From Segetibacter sp. 3557_3 (GTDB lineage: Bacteria > Bacteroidota > Bacteroidia > Chitinophagales > Chitinophagaceae): a stretch of DNA of 64,000 nt. Position numbers and translations under genes: made by a program. Within the stretch, counting starts at the first letter, position 1. The number at the start of each line of letters is the position of its first letter. Positions 16,708 through 25,466 of the stretch are shown one piece after another. The notes under the pieces are model-generated. The model was not told where the DNA came from and did not search any database. It saw only the letters and a list, made by a program, of their open reading frames with translations. The stretch lies in contig NZ_SMSK01000014.1 in the NCBI RefSeq assembly GCF_004354985.1, positions 120,373-184,372 on the forward strand, given 5' to 3'.

Positions 16708-19005
16708 CTATGGTACCAATACAAACTTTGCTTGTTTTAGATCGCGGCTATTTCCACCTACGAATACAGTAAAGTTGCCCGGCTCGTAAATGGGCTTAAG
16801 GTCGCTGCCAACAAACTTAAGGTCATCCACGGTTAAATTAAAAACGATGTCTTTCGACTCGCCCGCCTGCAACCTGATTTTCTGAAAAGCCTTCAATTTT
16901 TTAACCGGCTGTGTTATGGAAGCATATTCGTCGTGCAGGTACAACTGAACCACCTCTTCGCCATCGAACTGGCCAGTGTTGCTTAGCGTAACCCTGAGCT
17001 GCAGTTGGTCAGCAGCACGCATACTCGTGCGATTGAGTTTTATTTCGCTATAACTAAAGGTGGTATAACTTAAGCCAAAGCCAAACGGGAACAATGGCTC
17101 ATTTGAAACATCAAGGTAATTGGAGCGGAACTTTTGGGTTGGTCCCGCACCTTGTGGACGACCCGTATTTTTATGGTTGTAGTAAATCGGTATTTGTCCA
17201 ACATTCCTTGGAAAAGTCATGGTGAGTTTACCTGAAGGGTTGTAATTGCCAAACAACACATCGGCTATAGCATTTCCTGCTTCATGACCCTGGAACCAAA
17301 CATCCAGCAACGATGTAGCCAGTTCCGCTTCCATGTTTAAAATTAAGGGCCTTCCATTCATAAGCACCACAACGAGTGGCTTACCCGTTTTTGCCAGTGC
17401 CTGCAAAAGGCGCTGTTGGTTAACAGGCAAGCTGATATCGGACCTGCTTGCTGCTTCACCACTCATCTCCGATGCTTCACCAACAACGGCTACGATTACA
17501 TCTGCACGGCCGGCAACCTCAAGCGCCTGGGTCAGCAGTTGATCAGGTGATAGGGAGTCTACATCGGCGCGAACGCCAAATACGTTTACCTTTTTGGCAA
17601 GCGCCGTGTCGTCGGTAATGTTTGCACCCTTTGCATAGAGTATGTTTACACCCGAACCTCCAACACTTCTCATTCCATCAAGCACGGGCACGGAAAGTTG
17701 CGGCTCGCCACTAACCGCCCATGTACCCAGCATATTACTCTTGTTGTTTGCAAGCGGCCCGATTAAAGCGATGGTGCCCGACTTTTTTAATGGCAGGGTT
17801 TGGTTATTGTTTTTTAGCAATACACATGAGCGCGCACCAAACTCGCGGGCGGCGGTACGCTTATCAGCGCTCAGCACTTCCCTTTGGGTACGGCTGCTGT
17901 CGCAATAACGAAAAGGATCTTCGAAGAGGCCGAGCTTATACTTGGCTTCGAGTACACGGCGGCAGCCATCGTCAATTTGCCGTTGGGTAACCTTTCCCTG
18001 TTGCAGCGATTTCTTTAGTGTGGTTAAAAAACCTTCGCCCACCATGTCCATATCTACCCCTGCTTTCAATGCAAGTGCAGATGCAACCTGCAGGTCGCCA
18101 ACCCCATGATCGACCATTTCGTTGATTGCAGTATAGTCAGTAACAACAAAACCTTTAAAGCCCCACTGCTTGCGGAGCAGATCCGTCATCAACCATTTGT
18201 TACCGCTTGCAGGGATGCCATCGATATCGTTGAAGGAGGTCATTACACTACCGGCACCGGCATCTATCGCGGCCCTGTAAGGTGGCAGGTAGGTCTCGTA
18301 CATTTTAAGCCGGCTCATGTCTACAGAATTGTAATCCCGGCCTGCCTCAGCGGCACCATAAAGGGCAAAGTGTTTCACGCAGGCCATAACGGTATTGTTG
18401 GCGGCAAGATCGTTACCCTGGTAACCTTTCACCATGGCTGCGGCAATCTTAGAACCGAGGTAAGTATCTTCACCTGCACCTTCCACAACCCGTCCCCAGC
18501 GTGGATCGCGGGCAATATCAACCATTGGCGAGTATACCCACGACAAGCCGTCGGCAGTAGCTTCTTCTGCTGCAAGCCTTGCGCTCCGTTCGATCATAGC
18601 AAGGTCCCAACTGCACGATAGGGCAAGTGGTACCGGAAAAGTGGTTTTATATCCATGGATAACATCGGAACCAAATATCATCGGGATCTTCAAACGGCTG
18701 CTGCTCACGGCGAGTTGCTGTGCCTGCCTTATCTTATCTACGCCAATAATGCCAAACAAGGCCCCTACCCCACCAGACTTGATCTTCGATTCAACCCCGC
18801 TGCTTACAACTGCACCGGTGGCTACACCACCGCCCGGGTTTAGCAGGTTCAATTGCCCGATCTTTTCATCAACGGTCATCTTCGCCATTAATGCATTTAC
18901 AAAAGCCGTCATCTTGTTTGCAGGTTGTGCCACTGGTTTTTGCGCGCCTAAACCTGCAGCAGTCGCAACCGCGACCATCAACAACAATATTCTATTCATC
19001 TTCAT
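16708..19005 (-). CDS. GH3 beta-glucosidase (BglX-like), exported
   Basis: A 765-residue enzyme with signal peptide, GH3 N-terminal TIM barrel, GH3 C-terminal sandwich and fibronectin III-like domain. Visible landmarks are DEKIGQLNLL, the sugar-binding KHFALYGAAEAGRDYN segment, the nucleophile Asp in GFVVTDYTAINE, and the C-terminal NEPLFPFGFGLSYTTF. It should release glucose from the non-reducing ends of beta-glucan oligosaccharides in the periplasm. In combination with the two PF10091 proteins upstream, oligosaccharides of beta-1,2-glucan are plausible substrates. Start could be either of two nearby Met codons. Confidence 0.93.
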   Translation of the reverse strand: MKMNRILLLMVAVATAAGLGAQKPVAQPANKMTAFVNALMAKMTVDEKIGQLNLLNPGGGVATGAVVSSGVESKIKSGGVGALFGIIGVDKIRQAQQLAVSSSRLKIPMIFGSDVIHGYKTTFPVPLALSCSWDLAMIERSARLAAEEATADGLSWVYSPMVDIARDPRWGRVVEGAGEDTYLGSKIAAAMVKGYQGNDLAANNTVMACVKHFALYGAAEAGRDYNSVDMSRLKMYETYLPPYRAAIDAGAGSVMTSFNDIDGIPASGNKWLMTDLLRKQWGFKGFVVTDYTAINEMVDHGVGDLQVASALALKAGVDMDMVGEGFLTTLKKSLQQGKVTQRQIDDGCRRVLEAKYKLGLFEDPFRYCDSSRTQREVLSADKRTAAREFGARSCVLLKNNNQTLPLKKSGTIALIGPLANNKSNMLGTWAVSGEPQLSVPVLDGMRSVGGSGVNILYAKGANITDDTALAKKVNVFGVRADVDSLSPDQLLTQALEVAGRADVIVAVVGEASEMSGEAASRSDISLPVNQQRLLQALAKTGKPLVVVLMNGRPLILNMEAELATSLLDVWFQGHEAGNAIADVLFGNYNPSGKLTMTFPRNVGQIPIYYNHKNTGRPQGAGPTQKFRSNYLDVSNEPLFPFGFGLSYTTFSYSEIKLNRTSMRAADQLQLRVTLSNTGQFDGEEVVQLYLHDEYASITQPVKKLKAFQKIRLQAGESKDIVFNLTVDDLKFVGSDLKPIYEPGNFTVFVGGNSRDLKQAKFVLVP

Positions 19006-19021
19006 AGTTTTTCAAATTAAA

Positions 19022-19102
19022 GCAGTTAAACACTCAACTAATCAACCATTCAACTTATCAACTCTACCTTAATACCAAATACCTTAATGCCCAATTCCCA
19101 AC
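19022..19102. repeat. Degenerate array of TCAAC-type units between GH3 and GH43 genes
   Basis: Repeats of the form CAACTAATCAACCATTCAAC and TTATCAACTC follow each other at 19036-19062, then degenerate AT-rich units. The TTATCAAC unit is the same as in the arrays flanking the four-helix cassette at 37.5-38.2 kb. Confidence 0.5.
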
Positions 19103-20830
19103 CTACTCTATCCTCACCACCTTCGACCTCGCCGATACCCCATTCTCATTGAACGCTTCAATTGAAAAGTAGTAAGCCTGTTCAGTTGAGAGACTTTTTA
19201 GTTCCAGTTCGTTTTTACCATAAACCATCCAGGAGTTGTGCAATTTATCAGGTGCTATTCCCCAGAGAATGTTATAACCCTGGCAATCTTGTTTTGTCCA
19301 TTGAATCATCGCATCACGCCGGTCGGTTTTTCGCGATACGTTAAACCCTTTTACAGTGGCCGGTACTTTTCCCTCACCCAATCCAAATACCCGCAAACCA
19401 GAGATGGCAAGGTGCGGTGTGGGTACATGAATGTTGCGATAACGGATATACCGCACTGTTTGTGGTGCAGCAATTTCAACGTAGTCGTTGGGTACGTCTT
19501 TATAGCTGTCACTTCTGTCAACAAGCTTAATCCAGGTGCGGCCATCCACAGAACCGTCGATCACATAGCGATGGTACAAGCCCGGTACCCGGCCGTACAA
19601 TGCAGACTTATAATCGTGAAAGTTTAATTGAATGGCATAGACTTTTCCTGGCTTTTGCAGGTCAACCTGCACCCATTGTGTAGAGTCGTTATTGCTGGCG
19701 AGCCAAAAGGTTTTGATGTTTTCATCAGTAAGATTTTGGGCTTTGAAGTCCTGCGAGACTGATGAAGCCGTAACGGGTTTATTATACGACAACAACATCC
19801 AGCCGGCGAACTCACCGTGCTTGCCCGGAACCGCCGGCGCATAGTGCGGGTAATCTCCAAATGAGGTGTTGCTGTACATCAATCCATCGTTATCAAACCA
19901 GGTCGGGAACATACAGATCCGTCGCTCCCAGTTTACATTTACCGAAACAGCCATTGAAGCAAAATGCCAGTATTTTTTTGCCGGACCAATTACGGTGCTG
20001 CCATGCCCTGCCCCATTTGCAAAGCCACCCGGCTTATAAAAAACAGGATTGTTTGGCGCATAACGATAAGGCCCGAGTGGCGCATCGGAAATGTATACCC
20101 CATCCCCGTAAACATTAAATTCAGTGCCGGGTGCGGCGTACTGCATATAATATTTGTTGTTGTATTTGGTTAACCATGCCCCTTCCATATAACCTGCCAA
20201 TACCGTATCGCGGTGGTCCTCTCCAAACCGCTCCCAGCCATGTTTTTTGCCGTCCAGTTTAAACAACTCTGTAATTTCTTTTGCTGGTTTAAAGCGATCA
20301 TTTTTGTCGAGCTTTCGTCCCCTGATCGGGTATACATTTGAAGAACCCCAAAACATATAAGCTTGTCCGTCGTCGTCAATAAAAAGATCAGGATCCTGAA
20401 GGTCGCCCAATATGCCCGGTACTGCTTTCCAATCGCCCCGCTTTGGATTGTCGGTATAAAGGATACTCATATTACCCGAAGGGTCACCTGCAACGTATAA
20501 TACCGAGTCTTTATAGTTATGCGCAGCCGGGGCGTTTGAACCTTGGAAGTACCACTTTTCCGGTGTAATAAAACTCCAGTTTAAAAGATCAGTAGAATGC
20601 CAGTAACCCATTGAGCGGGTAACAAACATATAGTACTCATTTCTGAATTCAACAACAGCAGGATCAGCACCGGACCGGTAAGAAAGATCGTTATACGAGT
20701 TATACACCATGTAGGTATAGTCCAGGTTCAGCGGGTTGCAATACGTTCGCATTTGTGTTGACTGGGCAAAAGAAAGGGTAGCATTGCACAAAGAAAGAAT
20801 TCCAACAATCAACGACCTGACATTTTGCAT
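19103..20830 (-). CDS. GH43-like glycosidase with F5/8 type C (discoidin) and fibronectin III domains
   Basis: Exported enzyme; ATG 20830 (MQNVRSL) begins a signal peptide and is preferred over an upstream extension. The five-bladed propeller of clan GH-F is indicated by the catalytic trio: Asp in SGADPAVVEF, Asp in LQDPDLFIDDDGQAYMFWG, and Glu in MEGAWLTKYNNKYYMQY. A discoidin/CBM32-type domain (about 385-505, with QWVQVDLQKPGKVYAIQL) and a fibronectin III-like module close the protein. Family members cleave arabinose, xylose or galactose linkages, so this enzyme implies side chains or a more complex substrate than a plain glucan. Confidence 0.85.
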   Translation of the reverse strand: MQNVRSLIVGILSLCNATLSFAQSTQMRTYCNPLNLDYTYMVYNSYNDLSYRSGADPAVVEFRNEYYMFVTRSMGYWHSTDLLNWSFITPEKWYFQGSNAPAAHNYKDSVLYVAGDPSGNMSILYTDNPKRGDWKAVPGILGDLQDPDLFIDDDGQAYMFWGSSNVYPIRGRKLDKNDRFKPAKEITELFKLDGKKHGWERFGEDHRDTVLAGYMEGAWLTKYNNKYYMQYAAPGTEFNVYGDGVYISDAPLGPYRYAPNNPVFYKPGGFANGAGHGSTVIGPAKKYWHFASMAVSVNVNWERRICMFPTWFDNDGLMYSNTSFGDYPHYAPAVPGKHGEFAGWMLLSYNKPVTASSVSQDFKAQNLTDENIKTFWLASNNDSTQWVQVDLQKPGKVYAIQLNFHDYKSALYGRVPGLYHRYVIDGSVDGRTWIKLVDRSDSYKDVPNDYVEIAAPQTVRYIRYRNIHVPTPHLAISGLRVFGLGEGKVPATVKGFNVSRKTDRRDAMIQWTKQDCQGYNILWGIAPDKLHNSWMVYGKNELELKSLSTEQAYYFSIEAFNENGVSARSKVVRIE

Positions 20831-20884
20831 ATGACTATAATTTTCGAATAACATCAGTAGCTTTTTGGTACCAGCGACATCACC

Positions 20885-20908
20885 ATGTGGCAACATCGTT
20901 GCGTCGCA
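20885..20908 (+). repeat. Short interspersed repeat R1
   Basis: ATGTGGCAACATCGTTGCGT followed by CGCA matches the first two thirds of R1 and then diverges. It lies in the 447-base gap between the GH43 and first PF10091 genes. Confidence 0.65.
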
Positions 20909-20995
20909 ATCCGTTTATCTTTTGTTCTTTGTGGCGGCGGATTCTGTTGCAATAATGACGCTCATTGCGCAACACAGCCGGTGTGTTTCTCCCCC

Positions 20996-21042
20996 CCCCG
21001 GATTGCATCCGGGGCTATTTAAATTCAACCCCTTCAGGGTTG
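20996..21042. repeat. 47-bp double-hairpin repeat R2, copy 1
   Basis: Begins with the palindrome CCCCGGATTGCATCCGGGG and ends with AACCCCTTCAGGGTT, two successive hairpins separated by CTATTTAAATTC. The second copy, 21065-21111, differs at one base. Confidence 0.85.
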
Positions 21043-21064
21043 TGAAAGCCCTACTTGTTCCTTT

Positions 21065-21111
21065 CCCCGGATTGCATCCGGGGCTATTTACATTCAACCC
21101 CTTCAGGGTTG
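21065..21111. repeat. 47-bp double-hairpin repeat R2, copy 2
   Basis: Direct repeat of 20996-21042 with one substitution (C for A in the linker), 22 bases further on. Both copies sit in the leader of the GH43 gene, so they may form stable RNA structures between two co-directional genes. Confidence 0.85.
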
Positions 21112-21170
21112 AGCACTAACGCCAAACCATTTCAAATATTAAAGCCGATATGCTTAACTACTCTAGCCTT

Positions 21171-21271
21171 CATTCAACATATAACATACAACATTCAACA
21201 TAAGACCAATCACTCTTAATTCTTAACTCATAATTTTCTACATACAACATTCAACATATAACATTCAACAT
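21171..21271. repeat. Degenerate ACATTCAACAT array
   Basis: At least five close variants of ACATTCAACAT/ACATACAAC are visible in two clusters (21171-21201 and 21239-21271), separated by an AT-rich spacer. It directly follows the stop of the first PF10091 gene. Units are too short and irregular for a CRISPR. Confidence 0.65.
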
Positions 21272-21277
21272 CATTAT

Positions 21278-22651
21278 TCATCGCCCCTTCGTAACAAACC
21301 CCAGTTTCTTCAACCCGGTTTTAATCTCCGGGCAGCTCATAAACAGGTTCCAGATCAACCCACTCCTGTAGTTCTCCATCATCACCACAATTGGTCCCTG
21401 GTCAATCGCCAGGTATCGTTGCGGGTACCAGTTATCCGTTTCACTGAACGCATCATAAAAACCGTATTTGCCTAAGAGCTTTCCATTATAATCGTTGTAC
21501 CAATGCTTCATCGCACGCATGGATTCACTTGGTGTATAGGGCATAGACGATAAGGCAGCAGTAGGTGAAATTACCCCCAGATCCCTTTCCATTCCGGGTG
21601 AATGACCGGCGTATCCTTTTACTGAATAGCTCGCAGTTAGTCCCCAACTGTTTGGGCCATAACCTTTGAACTGCTTTGGGTTCTGCACACACCATTGGTA
21701 GTTGATCAGGGTATGATTGGTATTGTGTTCCCAGTAGTTGGTATACCGGTCGTTTAGTCCACGTGGATCCAGTCCAACATAGGAATAGTGAGCCCAGAAA
21801 AGTGGTCCGCCATATTCCTTGCTGCCATTATGCGAAAGGTTTAAGGTGTGCCCGAATTTTGTTGTGGTATCATTGATTGCTCCATTTTTTGCCCAGCCCT
21901 GGTGGTAAACTTCAGCAGGTACGGAATAGGTAGGCGAAGCGGCAGCAAGCACATACATAACCAGGCATTCATTATAGCCTGTTACGGGAAAATTCATTTC
22001 CCATCCATAGTTTGGCGACCAGTGCCAATACAGTACATTTTTGCCGTTACGGTACCAGGTAAAATCAACTGCTCTCCAAAGAGCATCAATCCTGTTTGCA
22101 AGCGCTTTTTCAGCACTGCTACCTGCGCGAAAATACTGCCGGGCAGCAAGTAATCCCTCCAACAAAAAAGAGCTTTCAACAAGATCGCCGCCATCATCTT
22201 TGCGGGAAAACGGTTTTACTTTCCCTGTTTCGCCATTCAGCCAATGCGGCCAAACCCCATCAAAACGATCAGCTTTTTCGAGGAAGCCTACAATCCGTTG
22301 CATGCGTTCGAAACCGGCTGCCCGACTAATGTACTTGCGTTCGATACCAATAAGAATTGCCATCACCCCAAAGCCAGCACCCCCAATGGTAACAATGTTC
22401 TGATCCCGTTGCGGGTAGTCACCATCCATATGTATTCGCTCTCTTGCCATCCCACTAACCGGCTCCGCACCTTCCCAGAAATAGTTGAATGTTGCCCTTT
22501 GTACCGTATCGTATATAGCCTGGTATTCTACCGGTATCTTGTTTTCCGTAGCCCGGATTATTTGCCTTCCCTTGCAATGTGATGACAGCAGAACGATCAA
22601 CATTAGACCGGCAATACAGATGGGATGTTTATAGAAGAAAGATAGTTTCAT
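21278..22651 (-). CDS. PF10091-type glucoamylase family protein (GH144-like), exported
   Basis: About 457 residues starting at ATG 22651 (MKLSFF), with a hydrophobic leader ending in a Cys (LLSSHCKG), so possibly a lipoprotein. The (alpha/alpha)6-type domain carries segments shared with its neighbour at 22828: FNYFWEGAEPVSGMARER, GGAGFGVMAI, VLYWHWSPNYGWEMN, SYSVKGYAGHSPG and LAIDQGPIVVMMENYRSGL. PF10091 includes the endo-beta-1,2-glucanases of family GH144 described from Chitinophaga. Together with GH3 and SusCD this suggests depolymerisation of beta-1,2-glucan. The assignment to GH144 is inference from family and context. Confidence 0.85.
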   Translation of the reverse strand: MKLSFFYKHPICIAGLMLIVLLSSHCKGRQIIRATENKIPVEYQAIYDTVQRATFNYFWEGAEPVSGMARERIHMDGDYPQRDQNIVTIGGAGFGVMAILIGIERKYISRAAGFERMQRIVGFLEKADRFDGVWPHWLNGETGKVKPFSRKDDGGDLVESSFLLEGLLAARQYFRAGSSAEKALANRIDALWRAVDFTWYRNGKNVLYWHWSPNYGWEMNFPVTGYNECLVMYVLAAASPTYSVPAEVYHQGWAKNGAINDTTTKFGHTLNLSHNGSKEYGGPLFWAHYSYVGLDPRGLNDRYTNYWEHNTNHTLINYQWCVQNPKQFKGYGPNSWGLTASYSVKGYAGHSPGMERDLGVISPTAALSSMPYTPSESMRAMKHWYNDYNGKLLGKYGFYDAFSETDNWYPQRYLAIDQGPIVVMMENYRSGLIWNLFMSCPEIKTGLKKLGFVTKGR

Positions 22652-22827
22652 AATGCGGTCTTTAATCAAATACAATAGGAGCACTGCTTATTTAAGTTTT
22701 CCTTGTATCAGGTACAAGCATGCGTCAGTCGTACAATTGCGAAACGGACGGGTAACAAAAATTACATCGCTGCTCTTTTCCCTGGTCCAAATACAAAGCT
22801 CATTTGTATTGTGCCTGGTTCTGAGTG

Positions 22828-24525
22828 CTAAAGGTAAGGCGCAGTAAAGCCCAAGGTTTTCATCCCGCTTTTTACTTCGGGGCAGCTCGTAAACAGGTTC
22901 CACAACAATTGGCTCCTGTGGTTTTCAATCATCACTACAATTGGTGCCTGGTCGATTGCCAGGAACGAATTTGCAAACCAACCGTCCTTCAGCGAAAATG
23001 CATCAACAAAACCATATTCTTTCCATGCCTTGTCGCCAAGTTTGTAATAAAAGAACCGTAGTGCTTCCATCGATTCTGCTGGTGTATACGGCATTGATGA
23101 AAGTGCTGCTGTGGGTGCAATTACACCAACGTCGTTGTTTGGTGAACTTGCAGTATAACCATTAGGAATATCACTTGCAGTTAAACCCCAGCAAGAGGCG
23201 CTGTAGCCATAATGTCCTTTGGGATTTGCCTTGCAATACTCGTAATTTATCTTGGTGTGGTTTACCGCCTGTGTCTGGTAGTTGGCGTATTGATCCGATA
23301 AGCCATAGGGGTTTATACCCAAAAATGAATAGTGCTCAAAAAACAAGGGACCTCCCCGATCTGGTCCAAGTGGAAGTTCAAGGCCATAGTAGCGGTTGCC
23401 ATTCCGTATGGATCCGTTACCTGCCCAACCCGCATCGTACACCAACTTCGGTATAGCGTTCGTAGGTGATGATGCTGCAAGCACATAGGTAATAAGGCAC
23501 TCGTTCCAACCTTTGATTTGGAGGTTGATGTCCCATGCTGCAGTCGGGCTCCAGTGCCAGTACAGTACGTTCTCGTTGTTTTTTCTAAACCAGTTCCACT
23601 CTACCCTGTTCCATATGGTGTTGATGTCGTTGCGTAATGTTGTTTCAGCAATATTGTTTCCATTAAAGTATTGCCTTGCCGTTAGCAGACCCTGAACGAT
23701 GAAAGATGTTTCTACCAGGTCGGCACCATTATCCCTCGCGCTAAACGGAACTACTGCACCGGTGGTTCCATTGATCCAGTGTGGAAAGGCGCCGTGAAAC
23801 GTTTGCGCATTGTTTTTAAGAAAACCAACAATCTTCTGTAAACGTGCAAGTCCATCGGCACGGCTGATAAAGTTCCTGTTTATGCCGGCAATCATGGCCA
23901 TGATTCCAAATCCTGAGCCTCCTGCGGTTACCACGTTTCCTGATGTATTTCTTTCTCGTGCCAGGCCCGAAACAGGATGGCCAAAGTCCCAGAAGTACTT
24001 TAGGGTTTGTTGCTGTACCAGGTCAAGCAGAGCTGAGTCGGATATACGCGGAAATTTGTCTGTTGAGTCTATCCCGGTATTGAGGGTTATACTTACCGGG
24101 TTTACCAACCGGCCACCCGATGCAGATTGCAAAGTGTTATCAATTGCAAGTGTGTACCTGCTAAATGCAGCCAGGTTATTTTGTGGCGTTACCACAACTG
24201 TTTTATCTGCATTTTCAAAGCGCGTACCCACGTTAACTGCCTGGCCGGTAGCATCCGTTAACCTGAGTGCTTTCTGAGCGCTGCCCCGGTCAACGGGTTC
24301 GGTAAAATTGAATTTAACGGCAGGGTTTACATTAAGTGCATTATAGATTAAGGTGCCATTGTAAACATTATTTACGGTAAACGACAAAACTGCGTCCGCA
24401 GGTGCCACAGCCTCCGTTTTCTTACATCCAATAGCACTGATCAAAAGGCAGAAAATTAATAGAGGCCCTGCTAGCTGAGACCGATTATCTACTACTTTCT
24501 TCAGTGCGTAATTTTGATTTGTCAT
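22828..24525 (-). CDS. PF10091-type glucoamylase family lipoprotein with N-terminal Ig-like (Big_5-type) domain
   Basis: About 565 residues from ATG 24525 (MTNQNY). A lipobox-like LLISAIGC marks it as a lipoprotein. Residues about 45-150 form an Ig-like domain of the Big_5 type (FNFTEPVDRGSAQKALRL, KTVVVTPQNNLAAFSRYTL). The catalytic domain follows and closely parallels the neighbouring paralogue: FWDFGHPVSGLARERN, GGSGFGIMAMIAGI, VLYWHWSPTAAWDIN, LAIDQAPIVVMIENHRSQL. It is probably surface-anchored and attacks the polymer, while the paralogue may act on shorter chains; that split of labour is inference. Confidence 0.85.
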   Translation of the reverse strand: MTNQNYALKKVVDNRSQLAGPLLIFCLLISAIGCKKTEAVAPADAVLSFTVNNVYNGTLIYNALNVNPAVKFNFTEPVDRGSAQKALRLTDATGQAVNVGTRFENADKTVVVTPQNNLAAFSRYTLAIDNTLQSASGGRLVNPVSITLNTGIDSTDKFPRISDSALLDLVQQQTLKYFWDFGHPVSGLARERNTSGNVVTAGGSGFGIMAMIAGINRNFISRADGLARLQKIVGFLKNNAQTFHGAFPHWINGTTGAVVPFSARDNGADLVETSFIVQGLLTARQYFNGNNIAETTLRNDINTIWNRVEWNWFRKNNENVLYWHWSPTAAWDINLQIKGWNECLITYVLAASSPTNAIPKLVYDAGWAGNGSIRNGNRYYGLELPLGPDRGGPLFFEHYSFLGINPYGLSDQYANYQTQAVNHTKINYEYCKANPKGHYGYSASCWGLTASDIPNGYTASSPNNDVGVIAPTAALSSMPYTPAESMEALRFFYYKLGDKAWKEYGFVDAFSLKDGWFANSFLAIDQAPIVVMIENHRSQLLWNLFTSCPEVKSGMKTLGFTAPYL

Positions 24526-24564
24526 TATATTATTTATCCTACCTATTGGAGGCATTTACGTTTA

Positions 24565-25446
24565 CTATTTATTCGCTTTACCCAGGTTATAGAGTGCTTT
24601 GATGTGCGCATCCGGCAACGGGATGTTGAAGATCCTTAGTTCATCTAGTTGGCCCGTCATTGGGGCAAACGTTACATCGGTGTTGACCTGCTTTCCCGGA
24701 ATACCATTGTAGTTTGACCCGATGATAACTTCATTTGGTTCCCATGATTTGAAGAGATTATTGCCGGTGCCCCGGTTTGGAAATCCACCGATTTTAGCGG
24801 CATCTGCCCAGATGTTGAATGTGCCCGAAACTCCATCATAAGTAAGTACAATATGTGTCCATTTATCGGGGCCGATCTTAGGCGACAAAGTATTGTTTAC
24901 ATTATCCTGCGACCCACCACCCACCGTGGTAAAGGTTGGCTGAATTCTAAGTACATCTAAATTCGTTGCGGGAAAGGCCTGTGTATTCAGGGCAAAATTG
25001 ATGTTGCCATTAAACATCCCTGGCCTGGCCAGTTGAAAGAGCATGGTTCGCTTACTGCCATTATTTAATATTTTGACCCAGCTGCTGATGGAAAAACTTT
25101 GAAGTGAATCTGTTTTGAAAGCAGTGAATTGTTTTGCATAGTATAGATAGCCGTTATTCAGGCTTAATGCTTTTCCCTTTACACCGCCATCAACAAGGGC
25201 ATCATTTGCCGTTGCAGTTGGGGCAGTTGCACTCTTCAATTCATTTTTGGATTCGTCGAAACTCCAGTAAGCAACAAGGTTTTTGGGATACACCTCATCA
25301 GAACTATTGTAGCCATCGATTTTACCGGCGTAGTCATTAGGAGAAACTGGTGAAAGGTTATTTGGATTACCGTCTTTTTTGCATGCGCTCACTAAAACGA
25401 CAAACCCGGCAACTCCGCTAAACAGGAATGTTTTTATCAACTTCAT
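24565..25446 (-). CDS. LamG/concanavalin A-like domain lipoprotein, SusE/F-position binding protein
   Basis: Lipoprotein signal (FVVLVSACKKDG) followed by a linker and a jelly-roll LamG domain: NLVAYWSFDESKNELKS, LQSFSISSWVKIL, KWTHIVLTYDGVSGTFNIWADAAKIGG broken over strands, and LDELRIFNIPLPDAHIKALY. It follows SusD by 20 bases and occupies the place of SusE/SusF, so it is probably a surface glycan-binding protein. It is a clear paralogue of the protein at 30292-31182. Confidence 0.9.
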   Translation of the reverse strand: MKLIKTFLFSGVAGFVVLVSACKKDGNPNNLSPVSPNDYAGKIDGYNSSDEVYPKNLVAYWSFDESKNELKSATAPTATANDALVDGGVKGKALSLNNGYLYYAKQFTAFKTDSLQSFSISSWVKILNNGSKRTMLFQLARPGMFNGNINFALNTQAFPATNLDVLRIQPTFTTVGGGSQDNVNNTLSPKIGPDKWTHIVLTYDGVSGTFNIWADAAKIGGFPNRGTGNNLFKSWEPNEVIIGSNYNGIPGKQVNTDVTFAPMTGQLDELRIFNIPLPDAHIKALYNLGKANK

Positions 25447-25466
25447 ATTTTTTTGTATTTGAAAGA

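Noticed and set aside
19162..19627. Several long plus-strand frames opposite the GH43, PF10091 and SusCD genes
   Set aside because: They are antisense shadows of well-supported coding genes on the minus strand.
21171..21271. Possible CRISPR-like array
   Set aside because: Units are about 8-11 bases, irregular, without spacers of constant length and without cas genes.
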